Assembly: GCF_000010165.1 (NCBI RefSeq)
Contig: NC_012491.1
Coordinates: 2,363,501-2,427,500, forward strand
DNA: 64,000 nt
Reading direction: 5' to 3'
From: Brevibacillus brevis NBRC 100599
Lineage (GTDB): Bacteria > Bacillota > Bacilli > Brevibacillales > Brevibacillaceae
A program made the position numbers and the translations under genes. Positions within the stretch are counted from its first letter, which is position 1. Every line of letters begins with the position of its first letter. Positions 15,239-25,021 of the stretch are shown here, in pieces. The notes beneath the pieces were generated by a model that was not told where the DNA came from, made no database searches, and saw only the letters and a program-made list of their open reading frames with translations.

Positions 15239-17098
15239 ATGAAATCACTACATAAAACGAGCTTACTGGTATGTGTGACGATCCTCATTTTTTTTGGCTC
15301 AGTTGGAGTCGTCGCGTATTGGCCAGCTATTTCTCAAATCATTGCCATGAATCATTCACCTGAGGAGGCGCAAAAGTTCGTTGATCCATTTTCTTATGAT
15401 CCGCCTCTGCCGTCTTATGTTAAGGATTTGAACCCTGTCTATAAGATTCAAGCTGAATTACATACGTCCGAAGCAAAAATAACCGGAAGCATGACCTTGG
15501 AGTTCGACAATCCGAAAACGCCAGATGTACGATTGTATATTTACGATTACCTTTGGAACAAAATGACGGTGAAGTCGATTCGCTACAAGGACAAGCCGCT
15601 TTCTTTTGAACGTGGTCAATCACTGGTGAAGCTGGCAAATCCGCTTGGTAAGGAGCTTCGTGGCGCTTTAACCATTGAATTCGAGAACCCGGTTCCACGC
15701 AGGGGCACACGTTTTGGGGTGAAAGACGATATTTGGACGTTGACGACATGGTACCCGATGCTCGGTGCCCAAAACCAAAAAGGCGTTTGGTATGACCCAC
15801 CGCAACGCGTTGATTTTGGTGATCCATTCGTTTACCACTATGGAGATTATGATGTGTCATTTACTTCTCCACAAGGCTACAAATGGGTTAGTTCATGGGG
15901 CAGAGGGCAAACGAAGTCAATCGGTGGCAATAAGCAGCAAGTCCATTATCAAGCAAAAAAATTGTTGAACTTTGGACTGGTGGGAAGTCCTCTTTATCAC
16001 ATTGAAACGATTCAATTTGCTCCGAATTTAACGGTTGACATTGCTTCCGTTGATAAAGGCAACATCGAAAGAATCAAAACCATTGCCCAATCGGTTTTTC
16101 CTACTTTCATCGATATGTATGGGCCGTTGCCGTATCCGAACGTGGCGATTGCGGAAACAAGTACGGGGACGACGTACGCCATGGAATACGCAAACCTCGC
16201 CGTATTCAAAAGAGACATGCATTACAACAATCTGATTGATCATTGGCTGCCGCATGAGGTAGGGCATCTTTGGTGGTACAACAGTGTGGCTACATTGGAG
16301 TCCTCGCACGGGTGGCTTGATGAGGGTCTGGTGGAGCTGGGTGTGTCCCATTACTTGCAGAAGCGTTATGGTGCCCAATCAGCTACGACTCTACTGGATA
16401 CGTACAACCGGGATGTCAAACGTTTACAAGAGCGTTATCCAAATGGAAAGCTCGACAAGCCATTGCAGAAGTTTTCTACCGAAGAAGAGTTTAAGCTGAC
16501 CTGGTATTCTCGGGGAGCACTCCTGTTCGACAACCTGCGCCGCAAAATCGGTGACGATGCCTATAAGCGATTCTTACAGCGCGTCCAGCAAAATTATCAT
16601 GGCAGTGTCATTGGTGCAGAGCATCTCGATCAGGCGCTTGGACAAACCTTGCAAGGGGAAGCCAAATACTTCACCCTGTATACTTATAGTGCAAATAAGA
16701 ATGGCTTTGGTGCCGTACAACTGGAACCTTATATCACCACAATCATCAATAACATGAGCTTTTATCCATCGATTCCTGCTCGGGTCACCCACAATACGGT
16801 TTATATTCCGTTGCGTGAGCTTGGCGAGAAAATGGGAGTAGCGATTAGCTGGGACGACAAGAAACAAATGATCCGCGTAAAAGGAAATGGACGCGAAGTA
16901 TTTATAAAGGAGCGGGAGCGCTTTGCTGAAGTTGATGGCAAGCGAATAGATTTAGGCAGCCCGCTAATCGAAATCAAAGAACGTACAATGGTTCCACTGT
17001 CCTTTTTTGAAAAAGCATTGGGATATGAGACGGAGTATAATCAACAACAAAAAACAGTGAAGATTAATACTTACCCAACGATTGGAAAGGGGCAGTAA
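15239..17098 (+). CDS. M1-family metallopeptidase with C-terminal copper amine oxidase N-like domain
   Basis: 619 residues from ATG at 15239; the upstream in-frame ATG lies in the preceding terminator. One N-terminal TM or signal segment (LLVCVTILIFFGSVGVVAYW) leads to an M1 beta-domain, then the gluzincin core: YAMEYANL in place of GAMEN, HEVGHLWW (zinc site HExxH), and the third ligand in WLDEGLVELG. The last 110 residues are a Cu_amine_oxidN1-type domain (VYIPLRELGEKMGVAISWDD), the third such domain in this window. It is probably an extracellular aminopeptidase tethered at the cell surface. Its stop is 4 nt from aroK. Confidence 0.85.
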   Translation: MKSLHKTSLLVCVTILIFFGSVGVVAYWPAISQIIAMNHSPEEAQKFVDPFSYDPPLPSYVKDLNPVYKIQAELHTSEAKITGSMTLEFDNPKTPDVRLYIYDYLWNKMTVKSIRYKDKPLSFERGQSLVKLANPLGKELRGALTIEFENPVPRRGTRFGVKDDIWTLTTWYPMLGAQNQKGVWYDPPQRVDFGDPFVYHYGDYDVSFTSPQGYKWVSSWGRGQTKSIGGNKQQVHYQAKKLLNFGLVGSPLYHIETIQFAPNLTVDIASVDKGNIERIKTIAQSVFPTFIDMYGPLPYPNVAIAETSTGTTYAMEYANLAVFKRDMHYNNLIDHWLPHEVGHLWWYNSVATLESSHGWLDEGLVELGVSHYLQKRYGAQSATTLLDTYNRDVKRLQERYPNGKLDKPLQKFSTEEEFKLTWYSRGALLFDNLRRKIGDDAYKRFLQRVQQNYHGSVIGAEHLDQALGQTLQGEAKYFTLYTYSANKNGFGAVQLEPYITTIINNMSFYPSIPARVTHNTVYIPLRELGEKMGVAISWDDKKQMIRVKGNGREVFIKERERFAEVDGKRIDLGSPLIEIKERTMVPLSFFEKALGYETEYNQQQKTVKINTYPTIGKGQ

Positions 17099-17102
17099 TG
17101 AA

Positions 17103-17624
17103 ATGAAAAACCTGGTGTTAGTCGGATTTATGGGAACGGGAAAAACCACGGTTGGCGCCGCACTCGCTGCCTCTTTAGAAATGAAGCATACGGACTTGGA
17201 TGATGCAATCGTAGAATGGGAAGGTCGCAGTATTCCAGAAATCTTCACGGATCAAGGTGAAGCGTATTTCCGAGACGTCGAGACGAAACGTCTGGCGCAA
17301 TTACTGGCAGTAGGATCTCAGGTAGTAACAACTGGGGGAGGAGCTGTATTACGGAAGCAAAACGTAGAGATGATGTTGGAGCATGGCATCGTAATCGCGC
17401 TGCATGCGACGGAAGAAGAGCTCATCAAGCGTTTGGAAAAGGATACAGGCCGTCCGTTGTTGGCAGGAGGAGTCGCGACAAGGGTAAAAACCTTAATGGC
17501 GGAGCGCGCAGGTGTATACGATTTCGCGCCCATTCAGGTGGATACGACAGGAAAGAGCCTTTCCGATATTGTACTGGAAATTAAGAGGCAAGTGGTTGAA
17601 AGAACACAGGACGGGGAACAATAG
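17103..17624 (+). CDS. aroK: Shikimate kinase
   Basis: 173 residues from ATG at 17103, giving the canonical MKNLVLVGFMGTGKTTVG with Walker A. Other motifs are DLDDAIVEWEGRSIPEIF, GEAYFRDVE, TTGGGAVLR and the lid TGRPLL. It phosphorylates shikimate in chorismate synthesis. The start overlaps the end of the M1 gene region (AAGGGG upstream). In B. subtilis aroK also lies near yqzE, matching the gene found next here. Confidence 0.95.
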   Translation: MKNLVLVGFMGTGKTTVGAALAASLEMKHTDLDDAIVEWEGRSIPEIFTDQGEAYFRDVETKRLAQLLAVGSQVVTTGGGAVLRKQNVEMMLEHGIVIALHATEEELIKRLEKDTGRPLLAGGVATRVKTLMAERAGVYDFAPIQVDTTGKSLSDIVLEIKRQVVERTQDGEQ

Positions 17625-17680
17625 AGGGGACAGCGCTTGCGCCGTGGTGTGAACCGCGAGTAAGAAGGAGGTCAAGTGCG

Positions 17681-17842
17681 ATGTCCTTTCAGGAATATTT
17701 AAAGTACCTGACGAAACTGTTTGTGCAGTACATGGATACTCCAAAAGATGAACGCCGTTTACGTAAGACTCCACGCGAGTCCTGGTCGTCACGCTGGTTT
17801 GGTGCCATTCCTATGTCCATACGACTGTTGTGGCGCAAATAA
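17681..17842 (+). CDS. yqzE: YqzE family small protein
   Basis: 53 residues. ATG at 17681 is preceded by AGAAGGAGG. The protein has the YqzE pattern: FQEYLKYLTKLFVQYMDTPK, a basic stretch, then a hydrophobic end RWFGAIPMSIRLLWRK. It lies next to aroK as in B. subtilis, where yqzE follows the comG operon. The com genes are not here. The role is unknown. Confidence 0.85.
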   Translation: MSFQEYLKYLTKLFVQYMDTPKDERRLRKTPRESWSSRWFGAIPMSIRLLWRK

Positions 17843-17881
17843 AATTCGTGGAACCTATCATGAACGAGGCGGAGGGTGCAT

Positions 17882-18136
17882 ATGGCGAGAGTAGCGGTAG
17901 AAAATTCCCTGTCTGAAGTGTGCAAGATGCTGCGTCAAAATGGTTACGAAGTTGTTGATTTAGGCAACTGGCAGCAGGTGGTAGATGCGATTGTCATTAC
18001 AGGACAGGATATCAACGTACTGGGTGATCAAAACAAAACGATTACAGGAGCTCCCGTCATTAATGCAGAGGGAATGACCGCCCATGAAATTTTTCATGCC
18101 GTTCATGAGCGTCTCTCTCCTACAGAACATCGGTGA
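17882..18136 (+). CDS. UPF0180 family protein (YkuS-like)
   Basis: 84 residues from ATG at 17882 with GGAGGG 5 nt upstream. It has the UPF0180 pattern: MARVAVENSLSEV, LRQNGYEVVDL, DAIVITGQDINVLGD and PVINAEGMTAHEI. It is a small Rossmann-like cytoplasmic protein of unknown role, conserved in spore formers. Confidence 0.88.
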   Translation: MARVAVENSLSEVCKMLRQNGYEVVDLGNWQQVVDAIVITGQDINVLGDQNKTITGAPVINAEGMTAHEIFHAVHERLSPTEHR

Positions 18137-18150
18137 ATAGAAAACGCAAA

Positions 18151-18192
18151 AAACAAGCTCTCCAACCGGTTATTCGGCAGGAGAGCTTGTTT
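18151..18192. terminator. Bidirectional terminator overlapping a gene end
   Basis: AAACAAGCTCTCC pairs with GGAGAGCTTGTTT. The right arm encodes the last codons of the minus-strand gene ending at 18170. Confidence 0.85.
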
Positions 18193-19027
18193 CGTTTACG
18201 AAAAATCGTCCGACGCGATGGGCATAGGAATACGGGACAAAGCGCAGGCCCTCATCCCATACACCGACATAAGCATTTTGGTCATTCCATAAATGCAGGG
18301 ACCCTACGACAAAGGGGGCCAAAACCTGTGACTGGTGAATCGGGACGGCTAATGTTACCGGTGAGGCATAATCTTGTTTCCACAATTGGTTCCAGGACAC
18401 GTCTGTGTCCGCTGTACTCAATTGGCTGACCCACCCAATATGATCAAAAGGATCAGACTCGGCTGCGCTTAAAATTCTCATTTGAGTCAGGCGTTGACCA
18501 TTTTGTATGAGCTGCTCGCCTGCAAAAGCATCGATAGCGGGCTCGCTAATTTGAAAAGAAGTGGGATACATCTCTCCCGTTTTTGCATTGACCATTTGTG
18601 TATCTGACTTCTGGGTGATCAGCCAGTAGGAAGCGAACCCGTCATAAACGGGCTCCGCCGCGATTTCCTTCGGAGCAAAGGCGTCATCGAACAAGATGTA
18701 CTCCCCGACACCGTATTCCAGTAGAACAAATTTCTCATGGGAAGTGGAATCAGGTGATTCTCCTATCACCAAATACCCTACCTGCTTGTCCGCTTTTTTT
18801 ATACTTACTAGCCATTGATGCTGCCCTGCACCAAGTGTTTGCACATCCGTCTTGGCGTCCTGCCATTGCTTGAATTGAGGGTCTCGGCTTGCGATTGCAT
18901 CCATCCATTCTCGAATTTGTTTTTGGAACTGCTTGTCCCAGCTTGCTTCGTCTTGCGCATATGCTAGTGAGGAAAGCAGCATGAGAGACAAAAGAGCAGC
19001 GATAAAAGGGAGAAATCGTCTGGTCAC
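18170..19027 (-). CDS. Secreted protein of unknown function
   Basis: 285 residues from GTG at 19027, chosen because AAAGGTGG lies 9 nt upstream and a clean signal peptide follows (FLPFIAALLSLMLLSSLAYA, cleavage after AYA). The mature part alternates beta-rich segments with Trp (WDKQFQKQIREWMDAI, WLVSIKKADKQVGYLVIG) and has no Cys or obvious catalytic motif. It lies between ykuS and yqhG. I do not recognise the family. Confidence 0.7.
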   Translation of the reverse strand: MTRRFLPFIAALLSLMLLSSLAYAQDEASWDKQFQKQIREWMDAIASRDPQFKQWQDAKTDVQTLGAGQHQWLVSIKKADKQVGYLVIGESPDSTSHEKFVLLEYGVGEYILFDDAFAPKEIAAEPVYDGFASYWLITQKSDTQMVNAKTGEMYPTSFQISEPAIDAFAGEQLIQNGQRLTQMRILSAAESDPFDHIGWVSQLSTADTDVSWNQLWKQDYASPVTLAVPIHQSQVLAPFVVGSLHLWNDQNAYVGVWDEGLRFVPYSYAHRVGRFFVNETSSPAE

Positions 19028-19137
19028 AACTATGCACCACCTTTTGTAAAGGCTTAACCTATTCCTATTGTAACCAGCTATGACAAAAAGATTTGTTGCA
19101 ACGTGTCTTTTCTGTTTCACATTTTCTCGTTGATCTT

Positions 19138-20262
19138 TTACATGATTCGCCCTGATGCGGGGAGATGTCGCATGCTTTTTGCTTTCGAAGACCGCATGAG
19201 CGGAGGAACGGAAGATAAATAGAACAAACCACCGTTGATGAACGAAACCTCGATCCGCGGCTCGTATTGCCATACCAGCTCGTCTTTTCGGCGTTGTCTC
19301 TCCTCATCTGGCGTGCTCTTTTTCCACTCTGCTAGATGAATCTCTGCGCGTGGGGTGGTTTGGATTCCGTTTGTACGTAAAAAGTCGAGGATTCGTCCGC
19401 CAGACGCCCGGTATTCGTCAAAAGATGTGGGCTGTTCGACAGAAGTTGGTCCAGCTGGATCAGGCTCAGGGTGGAGGGCTTCTTGTTCGAGTGACGGCTG
19501 CGCTTCTGTTCGCTCTACTGCTTCTTCGGTTTCGTCTGCTTTTGACTGTTCCTTTTCTGGTTCTCGCCTTGCCAATTCTTCATAGTACGCTTCCAAGATA
19601 GCCAATTCTTCGCTCAAACGTGTGCGCGCTTCCTCTGCCCAATGCTGATCTTCTTGTTCCAATGTATGTTCGACTTCCTGTTCTGCCATTTGGAGGGCTT
19701 CCTGTATGGTTACCTTTCGATCCAACGTGTAATAGTAGTCAGGGATCGCAGGGGTCAAGGAAAGTGAAAATAAAAACGAAGTGAAGTCCGTCACCAACCG
19801 CGGCTGATGCAAATTAATCCCCAGGTACAATAAAATGTCACGTCGCTTGTCACAGAGCAGAGAAACCTTCAAGTTCATCCCGAGCCAAGGAACGAGAGGG
19901 GTTGACCGACGCTTGCCAGCATTGCCTAAAAGCCCCCCTTGCTGCTCGTACATACAGACAAAGCTGCCATGCTTTTTGGTTGAAGCGAAAATTTGTTGCA
20001 TACGGGTAGCCCCTAAATGCAGATGCTCGGATCGCAATCCTTCAGGCGTGCAATCCGGATGAAAAGTAAAGGTGAGCACCAATGGCTGATAAGCCAAGTT
20101 CATTTTATCCACCCAGCTCCAGTAAAAAGGGCGATTGCCGATATCTTTGTCCACCTCGACAGGGAGTTTGACTGTGAAATAATCCGGGTGAGATTCGACG
20201 ATATGGGCAGAAAAAGTCGCCAAATAGCGCTCGACAAATTGTCTGACCTGTTGTTGCTGCAT
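19138..20262 (-). CDS. yqhG: YqhG family protein
   Basis: 374 residues. The N-terminal 230 residues follow YqhG (QVRQFVERYLATFSAHIVE, YFTVKLPVEVDKDIGNRPFY, LHLGATRMQQIF). A long acidic, Glu-rich helical or disordered segment follows (about 205-285; EEARTRLSEELAILEAYYEE), then a short C-terminal domain. As in B. subtilis it lies next to the SNF2 helicase yqhH, which precedes it on the same strand. Function unknown. Confidence 0.88.
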   Translation of the reverse strand: MQQQQVRQFVERYLATFSAHIVESHPDYFTVKLPVEVDKDIGNRPFYWSWVDKMNLAYQPLVLTFTFHPDCTPEGLRSEHLHLGATRMQQIFASTKKHGSFVCMYEQQGGLLGNAGKRRSTPLVPWLGMNLKVSLLCDKRRDILLYLGINLHQPRLVTDFTSFLFSLSLTPAIPDYYYTLDRKVTIQEALQMAEQEVEHTLEQEDQHWAEEARTRLSEELAILEAYYEELARREPEKEQSKADETEEAVERTEAQPSLEQEALHPEPDPAGPTSVEQPTSFDEYRASGGRILDFLRTNGIQTTPRAEIHLAEWKKSTPDEERQRRKDELVWQYEPRIEVSFINGGLFYLSSVPPLMRSSKAKSMRHLPASGRIM

Positions 20263-20299
20263 CAGGAGACCTCATTTCTTTTTCGTTTCCAACAAGAGT

Positions 20300-22006
20300 T
20301 TATTGGTCAGCCGCCTCAGATAGTGGTACGTCTTCTTTTGTTATTTTGCTTGCTCGAATCGCGTGTCCAATGTTATCGAGCTTTAGCGCCATTTCTTTGG
20401 AGGATTGAGAATCCATAATGATTTGAATCAGATTATCTTCCAAGGAGTGGTTTAGATTCAGGCGTTCCACAATATCATCGAGTTCACCGATGACCATTTC
20501 AAACAGGTCGATTTTTTCATACAGTAGTTTGAGAATATGCTCCTCGATCGTTCCTGTTGTCGATAAATTGTAAATGTGCACATCCCTTTTTTGTCCCAGC
20601 CGATGGACGCGGCCGATTCGTTGCTCCACTCGCATGGGATTCCAAGGCATATCGTAATTGATGACTTGATTGCAGAACTGCAAATTGATCCCTTCGCCGC
20701 CCGCTTCCGTCGCGATCAGGACTTGTGCACGATTTTGGAAAAGATCCGTCATCCAGTCCTTTTTGCTGCGTTTAAAGCCACCGCGGAAGGGGACAGAGGT
20801 AATGCCGTGGTCGTGCAAATACTTTTGTAGATAGTTTTGTGTTGCTCGGTACTCTGTAAAAATGATCACCTTGTCGTTGATTTGTTGAATGAGCTCAACT
20901 GTTTTGGCGGCCTTGGAATGGGTCTCTATTTGTTTGATCATCTCAACTAGCTCAAGAATTTGCGTGCGCAAAGGAGAGTCCTCGCCAGTACGCTGGTGCA
21001 TGTTGTACAGTGTCATAAACGCAGCTTCCTTACTGGAGCAGACCTCACGCTGCAAGGTAATCAGAGCGAGAGAGTTGAAGCCACCAACCCCAAATCCTGT
21101 TTGGTATTGCTCGCGGACAAAGCGGGTCACCCCTTCGTACAAGGTCATTTCCTCAGGGGTTAGGTCAATCGGGATCGACTGAACACGACGGCTGGTGAAT
21201 TGGATACCGCCATCACTTCGTTTGTTGCGAATCATGACCTTTTCAATTTCTTCCCGCAATTTCTCGCTGTTTTTGGATTGGCGTTTGCCCTCTACGTAAT
21301 TGGTAGAGAAGGTGGATGTATGGCCGAGGTGACCTGGCTTTAACAAATTGATGAGGTTGTATAGCTCGTCCATCTCGTTTTGAATGGGAGTGGCAGTAAG
21401 GAGCAGGCAATATTTTTTGCGGATCTCCTTAACGAACTGATAGTTGCGGGTACGTTTATTTTTGAGTTTATGGGCCTCGTCGATGATAAGCATGTCGTAA
21501 TCGATGTCGAGCACGTGACGTCTGTGTGGATCTCGTTTTGCTGTATCTATGGATGCGACAACGACCTCGTGCTGCCGCCACATATATTCCTTTTTTTGTG
21601 CGACTGCTGCAATGCCGAATTTTTGATGAAGCTCTTTTGTCCATTGAATCACGAGAGAGGCCGGAACCAGGACGAGAATTTTTTTAGCCAAGCCGCGAAC
21701 CATATACTCCTTCATGATCAACCCTGCTTCGATCGTCTTTCCCAAACCGACCTCATCTGCGAGAATGGCACGACCACGCATTTCTAGCAGGACACGTTTT
21801 GCTGTCTCCAATTGGTGAGGAAATGGCGATAAGAGTGGAAGGTATTTCAGACATTGTAGCTGGTCAAAATCGTGAACAGCCATCGCTTCCTCGGCTTCCA
21901 ATGAGAGCTTGAACAGCTCCCACTTATCCCAAGGACCATCTTCTTGCATTCGTTCTGTAAGCGGATTGATCCAACTCGTATCAAATGAAATAGGAACATT
22001 CGGCAT
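20300..22006 (-). CDS. yqhH: SNF2-family ATPase/helicase YqhH
   Basis: 568 residues. SF2 motifs in order are ADEVGLGKTIEAGL (I), VLVPASLVIQW (Ia), IIDEAHKLKN (II), LTATPIQN (III), KVIIFTEYRATQ (IV), GGEGINLQFCNQVINYDMPWN (V; wording split) and QRIGRVHRLGQKRDV (VI). It is a short RapA/HepA-like member without large accessory domains. It probably moves on duplex DNA or displaces RNA polymerase (family inference). It is divergent from the gcv operon, as in B. subtilis. Confidence 0.93.
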   Translation of the reverse strand: MPNVPISFDTSWINPLTERMQEDGPWDKWELFKLSLEAEEAMAVHDFDQLQCLKYLPLLSPFPHQLETAKRVLLEMRGRAILADEVGLGKTIEAGLIMKEYMVRGLAKKILVLVPASLVIQWTKELHQKFGIAAVAQKKEYMWRQHEVVVASIDTAKRDPHRRHVLDIDYDMLIIDEAHKLKNKRTRNYQFVKEIRKKYCLLLTATPIQNEMDELYNLINLLKPGHLGHTSTFSTNYVEGKRQSKNSEKLREEIEKVMIRNKRSDGGIQFTSRRVQSIPIDLTPEEMTLYEGVTRFVREQYQTGFGVGGFNSLALITLQREVCSSKEAAFMTLYNMHQRTGEDSPLRTQILELVEMIKQIETHSKAAKTVELIQQINDKVIIFTEYRATQNYLQKYLHDHGITSVPFRGGFKRSKKDWMTDLFQNRAQVLIATEAGGEGINLQFCNQVINYDMPWNPMRVEQRIGRVHRLGQKRDVHIYNLSTTGTIEEHILKLLYEKIDLFEMVIGELDDIVERLNLNHSLEDNLIQIIMDSQSSKEMALKLDNIGHAIRASKITKEDVPLSEAADQ

Positions 22007-22127
22007 ATAAGATACTCCTTTTCATAGCTCTGCCATAACTTTCATGGTTAATGTCAAAAAACTGAACATTTATCTATTGTCAATGTGTTTTGTTAAGTTT
22101 TTCTGAATCTGACTGTTAATTTGTATA

Positions 22128-22156
22128 TTTTCAACTTTGGACTCTCATGGTAGGAT
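22128..22156 (+). promoter_or_regulatory. Possible SigA promoter for the gcv leader
   Basis: TTTTCA (22128-22133), 17-nt spacer, TAGGAT (22151-22156). Both boxes match consensus at 4 of 6 positions. The distance to the riboswitch is suitable. Confidence 0.35.
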
Positions 22157-22230
22157 AAAGAGGTAGTACATCCACTAGTATGGAAATGTTAGCAAAAACT
22201 TATGTATGACCATGAAACAACCGCGAATGA

Positions 22231-22438
22231 AGGTAGTAGGGAGAGACTGCTGGAACGTTTGGCAGCGCCGAAGGAGCAAGCCGGTAACGGTGAATCTCTC
22301 AGGCAAAAGTACCTCTACTGGACGCAACTCTGGAGAGAGCTCACATTCATATGAGCCACCAAAGGGGAAACTTGCAAGTGGGAACGATATACCCCCACCT
22401 GATTCGCAAGGTAACTCTCAGGTACCAAGGACAGAGGA
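22231..22438 (+). ncRNA. Tandem glycine riboswitch
   Basis: Two glycine aptamers in series. Aptamer 1 (about 22231-22322) has GGGAGAGACTGC, GCCGAAGGAGCAAGCC and ATCTCTCAGGCAAAAG. Aptamer 2 (about 22323-22438) has CTCTGGAGAGAGCTCA, GCCACCAAAGGGGAAAC and AACTCTCAGGTACCAAGGAC. It lies in the 5' leader of gcvT-gcvPA-gcvPB, the classic location in Bacillota. Glycine binding should prevent the terminator just downstream and switch on the glycine cleavage genes (family knowledge). Confidence 0.95.
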
Positions 22439-22446
22439 GGAGAAAT

Positions 22447-22478
22447 GGGCACCATTATTTTGGTGTACCCGTTTTTCC
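22447..22478 (+). terminator. Riboswitch-controlled intrinsic terminator
   Basis: GGGCACC pairs with GGTGTACCC (one bulge), then GTTTTTCC. It lies 9 nt after the second aptamer and 46 nt before gcvT, as expected for a transcription-attenuating expression platform. Confidence 0.85.
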
Positions 22479-22523
22479 CCCTCTGTTTTGTTTTGGATTC
22501 TTATTGTTCACAGGAGGTGCCAC

Positions 22524-23627
22524 ATGTCCAATTTGAAACGTACGCCACTATTTGATTCTTATGCAAAGTATGGCGCGAAAACCATCGACTTCGGTGGTTG
22601 GGATCTGCCGGTGCAGTTTACAAGCATTGGTCAAGAGCATGAAGCCGTTCGGACAAAAGCTGGTCTATTTGATGTTTCCCATATGGGAGAAGTGGACGTA
22701 AAAGGGGAAAACGCTCTTACTTATCTCCAGCGTGTGACTACGAATGACGTGTCTAAGCTGGCAGTCGGGCAGGCGCAGTACAGTGTGCTTTGTTACCCAG
22801 ATGGGGGAACGGTAGACGATCTGCTTGTTTACAAGTATGCAGATGATCATTACTTGCTCGTCATCAACGCGGGGAATATCGACAAAGACTATGCGTGGCT
22901 AGAAGAACATCTGATTCCAGGCGTAACGATTGAGAATATTTCGCCACAAACAGCACAAATCGCCATTCAAGGTCCTCTGGCAGAATCCATTCTGCAAAAG
23001 CTGACGACTACAGACTTGTCTCAAATCGGTTTTTTCCGTTTTGAGCGTGATGTGCAAGTGAGCGGTATTCCAGGTTTGGTCTCCCGCACTGGCTATACTG
23101 GCGAAGATGGCTTCGAGATTTATTTGGATGCCGATCGTGCAGCAGAGCTGTGGGACATCTTGCTGGATGCTGGAAAAGAAGAAGGTCTGTTGCCATGCGG
23201 TCTCGGTGCGCGCGATACGCTTCGTTTTGAAGCCAAGCTGCCACTGTACGGACAAGAGCTCAGCAAAGACATTACTCCGATCGAAGCGGGCATTGGCTTT
23301 GCTGTCAAGGTAGACAAAGAGGTGCCGTTCATCGGTCAAGAAGTGCTGAAGGCACAAAAAGAAAACGGTGCCCCACGCAAGCTCGTAGGGATCGAAATGA
23401 TCGATCGTGGGATTCCGCGCACGCATTACCCTGTCTATGTGGGGGAAGAGCTCATTGGCGAAGTGACGACGGGAACACAATCTCCAACCTTGAAGAAAAA
23501 CGTCGGTCTCGCTCTCGTAAAAACCGAGCATGCTGCGATAGGTACACCAGTAGAAGTAGAAATTCGCGGAAAACGTCTGAAAGCAGAAGTTGTTGCCGCT
23601 CCATTTTATAAACGCCCAAAAAACTAA
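22524..23627 (+). CDS. gcvT: Glycine cleavage system T protein (aminomethyltransferase)
   Basis: 367 residues from ATG at 22524 with CAGGAGGTG upstream. The frame is open further upstream through the riboswitch, but that is not coding. Motifs are [41 protein letters not shown] and [15 protein letters not shown]. It transfers the methylene group from aminomethyl-lipoyl H protein to tetrahydrofolate. It is the first gene of the glycine-induced operon. The H protein gene (gcvH) is not in the window, as in B. subtilis. Confidence 0.96.
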   Translation: MSNLKRTPLFDSYAKYGAKTIDFGGWDLPVQFTSIGQEHEAVRTKAGLFDVSHMGEVDVKGENALTYLQRVTTNDVSKLAVGQAQYSVLCYPDGGTVDDLLVYKYADDHYLLVINAGNIDKDYAWLEEHLIPGVTIENISPQTAQIAIQGPLAESILQKLTTTDLSQIGFFRFERDVQVSGIPGLVSRTGYTGEDGFEIYLDADRAAELWDILLDAGKEEGLLPCGLGARDTLRFEAKLPLYGQELSKDITPIEAGIGFAVKVDKEVPFIGQEVLKAQKENGAPRKLVGIEMIDRGIPRTHYPVYVGEELIGEVTTGTQSPTLKKNVGLALVKTEHAAIGTPVEVEIRGKRLKAEVVAAPFYKRPKN

Positions 23628-23668
23628 ACGATACACCACATACATCCTTTTAGAGGAGGACAACGTCC

Positions 23669-25021
23669 GTGAAATACCGCTACCTGCCCCAAACTGATCA
23701 GGACAAGCGCGAAATGCTGGAAACGCTCGGCATTTCAAGTGTAGAAGAACTATTTGCTGATATTCCGGAAGAAGTACGCTTTAAAGGTGCATTGAATATT
23801 CCAGAAGCACTTTCCGAGCCAGATTTGGTGAAGTATTTTACACACCTCGCGAATAAAAACGTAAATTTCAGCACGCATGTTAACTTTCTAGGTGCGGGTG
23901 TTTATCAACATTACACGCCGAGCACAGTTAATCACATGCTGCTTCGCGGTGAATTCTTTACCGCTTATACACCGTACCAGCCTGAGATCAGCCAAGGTGA
24001 GCTGCAAGCTATTTTCGAGTTCCAAACGATGGTATGTGAGCTGACTGGCATGGAGGTAGCGAACTCCTCGATGTATGACGGCGCAACTTCTTTGGCAGAG
24101 GCAGCGATGATGGCTGCTGGTCACACTGGCAAAAAGCGCGTAATCGTTTCCCGCGCTGTACATCCAGAAGCGCGTGGTGTTTTGAAAACATATGCGTATG
24201 GACAAAACGTTGAGCTGGTTGAGGTAGGTATCAACAGCGATGGCGTTACGGATACAGCGGCTCTGGAAGCGCTTGTTGATGAAAATACAGCAGCGATCAT
24301 CGTGCAGTATCCGAACTTCTTCGGAAACGTTGAGGACTTGGGAGCGATTGAAACAATTGCGCACGGAAAAGGCGCACTGTTGATCACATCCTCCAATCCG
24401 CTTGCGCTAGGTGTACTGGAGGCGCCGGGCAAATTGGGCGCAGATATCGTAGTGGGTGACATGCAGCCATTCGGTATTCCAGCATCCTTTGGCGGACCAC
24501 ATTGCGGATACTTTGCTACCACAACCAAACTGATGCGCAAAATGCCAGGTCGTATCGTCGGTCAAACGAAGGACGAAAATGGCAAGCGCGGCTTCGTATT
24601 GACGCTGCAAGCGCGTGAACAACATATTCGTCGTGAAAAAGCGACTTCTAATATCTGCTCGAACCAAGCGCTGCTCGCATTGGCTGCTTCCATTGCCATG
24701 ACTGCACTCGGCAAGCAGGGTGTACAAGAAATGGCAATGATGAACCTGCAAAAAGCTCATTACGCCAAGAATGCCCTGCAAGCAAAAGGCTTGGAGATCG
24801 TATTCACTTCTCCATTCTTCAACGAGTTTGTAGTGAAGCTGAACAAACCAGTTGCAGAAGTAAACAAAGGCCTGCTGGCTGCTGGAATCATTGGAGGCTA
24901 TGATCTCGGTCTCGACTATCCAGAGTTTGCAAATCATACCTTGCTTGCAGTAACTGAGCTGCGTACCAAAGAAGAAATCGACATATTGGCGGCTGAATTG
25001 GAGGCGATCACACGTGCGTAA
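23669..25021 (+). CDS. gcvPA: Glycine dehydrogenase (decarboxylating) subunit 1
   Basis: 450 residues. GTG at 23669 after GAGGAGGA gives [17 protein letters not shown]. Family motifs are [33 protein letters not shown] (first 20), [14 protein letters not shown] and [20 protein letters not shown]. It is the N-terminal half of the split P protein found in Bacillota, forming a heterotetramer with GcvPB. It overlaps gcvPB by 8 nt, so the two are probably translationally coupled. Confidence 0.96.

Noticed and set aside
22206-22523. Open frame running through the glycine riboswitch into gcvT
   Set aside because: The true start at 22524 has CAGGAGGTG and gives the canonical GcvT N-terminus; upstream sequence is structured RNA.
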